64,000 nt of DNA, from the NCBI RefSeq assembly GCF_004664715.2, contig NC_051072.1, forward strand, positions 39,923,142 through 39,987,141, written 5' to 3'. Both the position numbers and the translations under genes were made by a program. Within the stretch, counting starts at the first letter, position 1, and the number at the start of each line of letters is the position of its first letter. Shown in pieces: positions 58,160 through 64,000 of the stretch. The DNA is from Peromyscus leucopus (lineage: Eukaryota; Chordata; Mammalia; Rodentia; Cricetidae). A model generated the notes under the pieces. That model was not told the origin of the DNA, ran no database searches, and saw nothing but the letters and a program-made list of their open reading frames with translations.

Positions 58160-58371
58160 CAGTGATTTTGTCATTTTGATGAAAAGCATTTACCGTGTGC
58201 CAGCACATGCTCCAATCACTTAAAATGTACCAATTCTACTCCCACACATTTCTGTAAAATAGATGCCTAATTTTCAGAAGAAATGGAGTTACAGAAACTA
58301 GAAACTCATTGAAAAGGTGGAAAGTGTCTCTGACATATAGCTAGAATTTGAATTAACAGAATACCCACACC
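58160..58371 (+). mobile_element. MIR SINE (ancient)
   Basis: MIR layout: a catttaccgtgtgccagcac core start (58188), cactcccaca-ttctgtaaaa middle, ttttcagaagaaatggagtt (58271), then the tail block tagctagaatttgaattaac (58339). The tail lacks about 17 bp of the usual MIR sequence after tagctag, a change shared with 59027. Confidence 0.7.
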
Positions 58372-59009
58372 CCCAGAAAGGTCATCTTGTAATAGATGAT
58401 TCCTGGAAGAATTGCTGGTTGAGAGCTTTCTTCTTCCTTGTAGGTGGAAATCATGTTTCCAGAACCAGACTGCTGATATGAAACAACACTTTTCCCGTGT
58501 ATCTTAATTTATAGTGAATGGATGTTGCTCTATTAGACAAGGGCTCATAAACTACACCAAGCATCCAATACGAGGTAGAAATTAAGTTTGTCTCTTTCAT
58601 TCTCCTAGCTATCATGTTCAGTTTTATGTGAGATGGTAAATATAACAGTAGGAAGACCATGGAAAAGTAACATGCTTTTAGGGAGTTTCTGTAAAGTAGT
58701 TCATGAAATCCAGAATGTGAAAGGGGTTCTGTAGCAGAAAACTCTATACTGCAAGCAGAAAGGAAAGCATGAAATACTCTCATAACAATATCTTTAAAGG
58801 ATGTGGGAAAAATCTCAATACTGAGCCAGGATTTAATCTGAGGATTCTATAGTAGGAACATTTCTTCAAATATCTGGTATCTTGCTTATGAGCAAGACAT
58901 TGCACGTTGTCACTGATGGCCAGAGCAGCAGAGATGCACATATTACTACTACTTTCAGTTAATAATGCATTTAACGGCTCAGATGTAAAACCAGTAAATG
59001 ACAACCACA
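58372..59009. other. Unique non-coding DNA
   Basis: No repeat recognised; the 110-codon minus frame (58451-58783) has no known domain. Confidence 0.4.
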
Positions 59010-59100
59010 AGTACTGGAAACGAGGTACATATAGCTAGAATTTGAATTAACTGAATACCCGCACCGAAGTCTACTCTTTGAACATGGTAAGACGCTGCTT
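59010..59100 (+). mobile_element. MIR-tail copy
   Basis: Positions 59027-59065 match 58333-58371 at 37 of 39 bases, with the same deletion relative to MIR. Sequence after it (gaagtctactctttgaacat, 59065) also fits the MIR 3' end, which the upstream copy lacks. Confidence 0.6.
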
Positions 59101-59189
59101 GAAAGTTGAAAACCAAAGTAAAAATATGTTAGAAAATGAACTCAGCAGGCTGCATTTATGTATCCATATATGTACGGATCTACCACATA

Positions 59190-59325
59190 CATGTAACAAT
59201 AATTAAATAAGAGGACATAACTCTAAGGGTGTGCAGGAGGAGGTGCAGAGGGAGAAGCAGGGGGTGGGGGTAGAAATGATATAAATACAATATTCATGTA
59301 TGAAATGCTAAAAAAAAGTAAAAAT
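59190..59325 (+). mobile_element. L1 LINE 3' terminal fragment
   Basis: acaataattaaataagagga (59197), then GGAGG-rich sequence, gaaatgatataaatacaata (59273) and ttcatgtatgaaatgctaaa (59292) with an A-rich tail: the terminal block of rodent L1 as at 7845-7990. Confidence 0.72.
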
Positions 59326-59389
59326 CTTAAAGATGGTGGTTGATTACAAAGCAATGTTTTCCTATATATACAATTAGAAATGCAATTGC

Positions 59390-59512
59390 AGCACACACTT
59401 ACACATGTGTATACACATACACACTCACTCACACACATACATGCACATACACACATTCACACGCACCAACACTCACACACATACACTCTCATACATGCAC
59501 ATACGCACACTT
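59390..59512. repeat. Imperfect CA-rich repeat
   Basis: acacac units interrupted by cat, tca and gca words over about 120 bp. Confidence 0.85.
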
Positions 59513-59579
59513 AACATTCACAAACATAGCCATAGACACACAATCAAAAATCTAGGCTTAGAGACCCATTTTAGTTGTA

Positions 59580-60170
59580 GTGCGTTTGCTTGAAAGGAAC
59601 CATGATGTTGTAGAAAAGCGGAACGATCAAAGCGAGATGAAGCACCTTCAAGAGGACAAGGGAAAATCACTGATCTCTTGCCGCTGTGGCACTGTGAGTG
59701 GCAGCAAGAGGAGCTCCCACACAGTTGTTTTGGTAGAACTGCAGAAAGCTAGACAAGGTGTAAATTGCCAGCTTCAATAAAGCCAGGCTGAAGAAAACCG
59801 ACATGGGAGAAATACTCTGCTGATGAAGAGACCACACAGAGGAAGAAGTGTGGTGAAATCTCCCAAACTCCAGAGCGCACATGCCCGTCCCCAACCCTCC
59901 CCAAGACCTTGGTCGTGACGTTGAAGAAGAGCCAGCTGTGAGATGGACACAAGTCAGAGGTGTGCTGTGGATCAGCTCAGGCAGAAGGAGGCTGAGGTCA
60001 TCAGACTGTAGTTTCTGAGGACCTTCAACTGGACTCCCATAGTCCTTCACACATCGGAGACAGTTATTTGTAGGCTTAACGGAAGCAAAGCAAACCTCAT
60101 AGCAAAATAAAAAACAACAGAGAGAAGGTGCTTCTGAAGCAGAAAGCAAGGGTGATTGCAGATCTATGCA
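59580..60170. other. CpG-bearing segment with overlapping open frames, origin unknown
   Basis: Locally richer in CpG (aagcggaacgatc, aagcgagatg, gccgctgtgg, gagcgcacatgc, gtcgtgacgttg) and in charged codons on the plus strand. A 66-codon plus frame (59580-59780) is rich in Lys, Glu, Gln and Arg, and a 160-codon minus frame (59667-60149) overlaps it. The charged plus-strand peptides change frame several times, as a decayed retrocopy would. I recognise no family, and no poly(A) or target duplication was found, so this is only a candidate. Confidence 0.25.
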
Positions 60171-60189
60171 AGTCCAATAGAAATTATCT

Positions 60190-60432
60190 AAGTATTTACA
60201 GATAAACTTTTATAGGCATTTTCAAACATACACAAAGGCAGAGAGAACAGGAAGATGAACCTCTTTGTTTCTCACCACATACTGCACTAATTATAACAAT
60301 TTTTCAGCTATGCACTATTTACTCCCACAACTGGTCTTCCGGTATTACCTTTCCCTGCTTGCCTATTTATAAAGACAGTGTAAACAAACATGTCAGTAAG
60401 TCTGTATGATTTCCAGAAAACCGTAATGCAAG
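60190..60432 (+). mobile_element. Ancient mammalian interspersed repeat
   Basis: ataggcattttcaaacatac (60212), acaaaggcagagagaacagg (60232) and aagatgaacctctttgtttc (60252) match an old mammalian repeat that I associate with L1M-class 3' sequence. Class uncertain. Confidence 0.5.
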
Positions 60433-60499
60433 GAGAAATTCCATAATTAATAAAGAAAATAACTGACCTTAACAGGAGAAAAGAAAATTGAACATATCA

Positions 60500-60556
60500 G
60501 AGAAGTAGGAGAGAGGGAGAGAGGGAGGAAGAGAGAGAGAGGGAGAGAGAGAGATT
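60500..60556. repeat. (GAGGGA)-rich purine tract
   Basis: agaagtaggagagagggaga and following: perfect purine run of about 50 bp. Confidence 0.9.
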
Positions 60557-60632
60557 TGCTATTTAATAGAGATAACAGTTTATCAATATATACATTACAT
60601 GTTATTCAACCACAGTCTTTGCCAACTTGATA

Positions 60633-60790
60633 ATTTTTTTTTGTTTTTTTGAGACAGGGTTTCTCTGTGTAGCTTTGTGCCTTCCCTGGATCTCGCTCTG
60701 TAGACCAGGCTGGCCTCGAACTCAAAGAGATCCTCCTGCTTCTGCCTCCTGAATACTGGGATTAAAGGTGTGTGCCACCACCATCCGGCC
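60633..60790 (-). mobile_element. B1 SINE, cricetid-type
   Basis: Inverted B1: T-rich tail, gagacagggtttctctgtgt (60651), then agctttgtgccttccctgga (60671), accaggctggcctcgaactc (60703), actgggattaaaggtgtgtg (60755), ending ccggcc. The agctttg...ccttccctgg part differs from the murine ccctggctgtcctgg and is the form I associate with cricetid rodents. Little divergence, so a young copy. Confidence 0.95.
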
Positions 60791-61062
60791 AATACTAATT
60801 TTTTAAAAAACTTCAAAAAATATCTTAATATCATCATTTCAGGATAAATTTCCTATGACTTCAAGACTTAAATGTGAAAAGCAAAGCCTTGGAAATTATT
60901 TAAGCAAACAACCTGGGTATTTTCTTTCTTAAGGGAAAGGAAGTCTTTCAGAGTGTGATACAGGCCATCACCCAGCACTTCCTTTCTAGGTGTATAAAGG
61001 AAGAATACAGTAATTTTGTTAATTTTACAATGAAAACTCTTTATCAAAAATTGTGAGTGCAC
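60791..61062. other. Unique DNA between SINEs
   Basis: Nothing recognised; a 98-codon minus frame spans into the adjacent B2. Confidence 0.4.
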
Positions 61063-61305
61063 AGGGGCTAGAAAGATGACTCGTTGGTTAAGAGTACTTG
61101 CTGCTCTTCCTGCCCTTACGTGGGACCTGGATTTAGTTCCCAGCACCCACATGGTAGCTAACAACTATCTTTTATTACAGTTCCCTGAGATTCGATGCTT
61201 TCTTCTGCTCCATAAACATCAGGAAAGAATATGCTACACACACATACATACAAGAAAAACACCTCTATACATAAAAGTTTAAAAAATTAAAAAAAAAAAC
61301 TGTTG
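61063..61305 (+). mobile_element. B2 SINE
   Basis: Full-length B2: aggggctagaaagatgactc (61064) with box-A-like start, ttggttaagagtacttgctg (61085), tagttcccagcacccacatg (61134) box-B region, aacaactatcttttattaca mid block, CA-rich 3' part, and A-rich tail at 61283-61301. Confidence 0.92.
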
Positions 61306-61458
61306 AGGATACAATACAAAAATGTTCTAACATCTTTTCCAGAGTGACCGCATGAAAAACTCTGGACAATCAGAAAACAAATATGTCCCAAGAAAATGAG
61401 AGCTGAAGGGAGGTTATGCACAGGTTATGTGGCTTTTATGCAAATATATAAAAGGCAA
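61306..61458. other. Unique spacer
   Basis: Nothing recognised. Confidence 0.4.
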
Positions 61459-61503
61459 AGATATATATATATATATATACATACATATATATATATATAT
61501 ATC
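61459..61503. repeat. (AT)n microsatellite, interrupted
   Basis: Two AT runs separated by acatac. Confidence 0.95.
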
Positions 61504-61546
61504 CCTTTTTATTGAAGAAAAGGGATAACATTAAAAAGTTAAATGT

Positions 61547-61685
61547 AGCCTATCAGTGGTGGCGCACGCCTTTAATCCCAGCACTCAGGAGGCAGAGGCA
61601 GGCAGATCTCTGTAAGTTAGAGGCCAGCCTGGTCTACAGAGTGAGAGCCAGGAAAAGTGCAAAGCTATTCAGAGAAACCCTGTCT

Positions 61686-61715
<30 letters not shown>
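61547..61715 (+). mobile_element. B1 SINE, cricetid-type, with target-site duplication
   Basis: Plus-strand B1: gtggtggcgcacgcctttaa (61556), tcccagcactcaggaggcag (61576), aggccagcctggtctacaga (61621), gagccaggaaaagtgcaaag (61645, cricetid-type middle), ccctgtctc then a long A tail. The 14-bp direct repeat aaaaagttaaatgt (61533-61546 and 61716-61729) is perfect and bounds the element. Young insertion. Confidence 0.97.
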
Positions 61716-61723
<8 letters not shown>

Positions 61724-61729
61724 AAATGT

Positions 61730-62226
61730 TTGAAATAGTTTAGTATTGCTAGTAAGCAAATAAGTAAGGAAAACTCAAAAGCTGCTTTCCTTTGTTGTCG
61801 GTCGGGTCACATATTAAAATAATAACACCCAATGTTAGAGTGCTCATTTCCTGCCGGTGGGAATATAATCAGGACAATATTTTTGGACAGGTTTTGGCAA
61901 ATATACCAGAAGCTTGATAAACACACTGGCCCTGTGAATCAGCCTTACAAAAGGGCACACAGATGGACGGACAGAGATGACAAATGATGATGATGTTGGA
62001 AGCTGTGCTCTTAAAAGGAAAAAAAAATGTGAACCAACTGAACACACAACAATGAAAGATCATCAAATGAACACTCTATAAAATATAGTGGAATATAAAG
62101 AGATTGTTCTAAAGGGAGATAAAAATGCATAGATATAAGATGTTCACGATAAAAAGCTACGTGAAAAACGCAGCTTAAATGCCATGATTTCATTTCTGCA
62201 ATGTGTCTGCACACACATAGACAATA
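61730..62226. other. Unique non-coding DNA
   Basis: The part 61835-62110 (cctgccggtgggaatataat...) may be decayed L1 ORF2-like sequence but is too weak to call. Otherwise nothing recognised. Confidence 0.4.
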
Positions 62227-62445
62227 ATTGTTGGGTACAGTGGGTGCACACCAGGAGGCTGAGACAAAGGGATCTTCAGTTTGAGGCTAGTCTGGGCTCC
62301 ATAGAAAATTCCAAGCCAGCCTGGATTGTGTAGTAAGATGTGTTTTAAAGCACCCTGGAACTGGAGATGCGGCTCCCACGTAGGGTGCCTGAAGCAGTCT
62401 GTTGAAGGCCTTGAGTTTGATCCTTAAGGCCACTTAAAAAATAAA
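62227..62445 (+). mobile_element. B1-ID composite SINE
   Basis: A B1-like left part (gtgggtgcacaccaggaggc at 62240, then ttgaggctagtctgggctcc at 62280) is followed by an ID-like right part (ctggagatgcggctcccacg at 62360, ccttgagtttgatccttaag at 62409) and a short A-rich end. Order is the reverse of the ID-then-B1 layout of B4. It could also be two SINEs lying side by side. Confidence 0.55.
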
Positions 62446-63599
62446 ACTAAAGATCAAAGGAAGGACATGCCCTGTGAAGTAATTGTATTTATCTCTGAAA
62501 TGATGGGTGGGTTGTTTCCTTTGTTTTCTATGACTACTAGGGTCAATTTTTCTAAAGTGACCACATGCTATTTTAGTTATAAAAATTTTAAGTACAAAAA
62601 AAATTAAGTATACATACTTAGAACTGTGAATACAGTTTGTAGCTAAAATTCAAACAAAATGGACTGGCATATGTCCAAACCCATCAAATGGAATACAGAA
62701 AACATGTAAAATTTATACAGTAATTATACCTGAGGAAAGCTGTTAAAATTAGTATACTGTGCCACATCAATAAAATAAAGGAAATTATAAGTTGTGGGAT
62801 TTCTTAGCTGAGGTTGGGCTGATGCTTCTGGTAGGAAAGCCACTGCAGACTATTAATGGCTTGTCTGGGGACAGAATTCTTCAGACTAGCAGCATATGCC
62901 GTGAGATGTGCAGTCGAATCAAAAAATCCAAGTGTAATTATAGAAATCCAAAGTTTAAACTCATTGCAGTTAGTTCTCCTGACTGCTATCAAATTTAATG
63001 AGAGCCAAATAATCTTTAAAACAATACATGATTAACATGTTTATTAAAACACACGATTATTAAACTTGCCACTTATTGCTTCCAAAGGAGGTTTTGTTTA
63101 CCTCTCTAACATGTCAGCTTTCATTGACTAAATTAATAATACATAAACACTCTTGCCAACACACATTTTTTTTCTATACATCTGAAGAAAGGAGCAACCT
63201 GTGTGTTTATGGTTAAGTGGCATGGAGTGCTCTGGTGGGTGGGACCTTCCTCCAGAGTCTGGAGCATCCTTGGCCTTCTCGAGCTTGACCCAACCCCGTG
63301 CCAAGGAACAATCTTCTTCCTCGACAGGGATTTCTTAATGGGATTTCAGAGAATAAAAAGAAACCAATGTCTGCTGCCAGACATGGTGTTATTAGATAAT
63401 ACCTATTGCTCAGTCCTCCTAATCACATGATGTAGGGAGCACCTCATTCTATACGTGGCAAAAATAACCCCGGGGTAAATTCAATGATGGTCTGTAGCAT
63501 CTCAAAAAGCGATGATTACCACTACCTCCTCCAAAAGGTTGTAAAGCCCTGGGTGATTCTGTTGCCTTTCCCAATTGGGGCTGACTTAGTGTGGTGGCT
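62446..63599. other. Unique DNA with a candidate conserved element
   Basis: No repeat recognised. 62760-63180 has the character of a conserved non-coding element: repeat-free, with a ctttaaaacaatacatgatt block and several forkhead-like (tgtttac at 63095) and TAAT/ATTA homeodomain-like words. 63200-63440 is more GC-rich and carries a 75-codon frame without recognised homology. Confidence 0.4.
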
Positions 63600-63830
63600 A
63601 ACCACGGGTTTTTGTGACAGGAGGCCAGGCTGAAATGATGGTCCTGTCACTTCTCAGAAGTGTAGCTATGTTCATGCTCTTAATCTTATTGTGACTCAGT
63701 TTCCTACTATAAGGTATGGAAAGTGATAGATTATAAGGACTCCTAGATTGTAAAGACTGGGATTGAAAAGCTGCATGAAAGGTCTTGGGCTTTTCTTGAC
63801 GTACATTAAGCATCACGAAATATGATAGGG
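63600..63830 (-). mobile_element. MIR SINE (ancient), minus strand
   Basis: Inverted MIR: cctgtcacttctcagaagtg (63643), tattgtgactcagtttccta (63688), aaggactcctagattgtaaa (63736) and cattaagcatcacg (63805) follow the order of reverse-complement MIR (ttactagctgtgtgacc ... ctcagtttcctcatctgtaaaa). Strongly decayed. Confidence 0.62.
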
Positions 63831-64000
63831 GCAGGTGGCTGTTAGTGACTTTGTATTCCATATTGAGCCTTGGGAATTTGTCATATTCCCCCTACTATTG
63901 TCTCTCCACCTTCACCCTCGCAGCTCCACACACTGTGGAGCTGATCGGCTCAGAGGCTGTCAGACCAGGCCTTCAAAAGCCAGATGCACACTTTTGTGCC
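63831..64000. other. Unique DNA at window end
   Basis: Nothing recognised. Slightly higher GC near 63900-63990. Confidence 0.4.

Noticed and set aside
59667..60149. 160-codon minus-strand frame as a gene
   Set aside because: No domain, and the opposite strand has the more protein-like charged composition. Retained only as a pseudogene candidate in the findings.
1..64000. CRISPR array, phage, plasmid or bacterial operon
   Set aside because: The window has no regularly spaced repeats with unique spacers and no ribosome-binding-site-preceded gene series. Rodent SINEs and L1s across its whole length fix it as mammalian nuclear DNA.

Overview
This window is non-coding nuclear DNA from a rodent, most likely a cricetid (vole, deer mouse or hamster group) rather than a mouse or rat. 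The rodent call rests on B1, B2/B3, B4 and ID SINEs, URR1 DNA transposons and many rodent L1 3' ends. The cricetid call rests on the younger B1 copies (60633-60790 and 61547-61715), which carry the agctttg-cctt-cctgg version of the middle B1 segment instead of the murine version, and on two LTR types that I remember from cricetid genomes. No genome search was run, so genus and locus are not identified.

I find no convincing protein-coding exon, no rRNA or tRNA gene, no CRISPR array and no prokaryotic operon structure. Every open frame is short (160 residues at most, about what chance gives in 64 kb at this base composition). Many of them are translations of CA/TG microsatellites or of L1 and SINE sequence. 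The window is best read as intergenic or deep-intron sequence.

Layout. 1-20,000 is repeat-dense: L1 3' UTR pieces on both strands (362-822, 6800-7990, 15924-17160, 18060-18322), two older L1MA-type 3' ends (11632-12505 and 18640-19560, the second split by a B1 with clear target-site duplications), SINEs, and a solo LTR beside an inverted L1. 20,000-23,200 holds an endogenous retrovirus remnant with a polypurine tract, a rodent dispersed repeat and a B4-type SINE. 23,200-40,000 is mostly unique AT-rich DNA with sparse old repeats (ID, MER5A, B3, L2) and a compound CT/CA/TG microsatellite. 41,300-43,000 is a cluster of B1, L1 and two LTR-like repeats. 43,000-58,000 is repeat-poor, with two URR1 hAT elements, one ID, L2 remnants and one L1 fragment; it contains a CpG-richer patch and several stretches that look like conserved regulatory sequence. 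58,000-62,450 is repeat-dense again (MIR, L1, three B1/B2 SINEs, a B1-ID composite), and 62,450-64,000 is unique sequence with one MIR.

Nothing here is a clear novel biological system. The most useful leads are the candidate conserved non-coding stretches (23440-23780, 43700-44070, 48240-48360, 54300-54430, 62760-63180), a 39-bp shared MIR-tail variant repeated 0.7 kb apart (58333 and 59027), a charged-peptide, CpG-bearing segment at 59580-60170 that could be a decayed retrocopy, and an LTR at 15469-15923 with intact-looking promoter boxes and SINE-like sequence inside it. Repeat family names come from my memory of consensus sequences; edges are approximate unless target-site duplications are cited.
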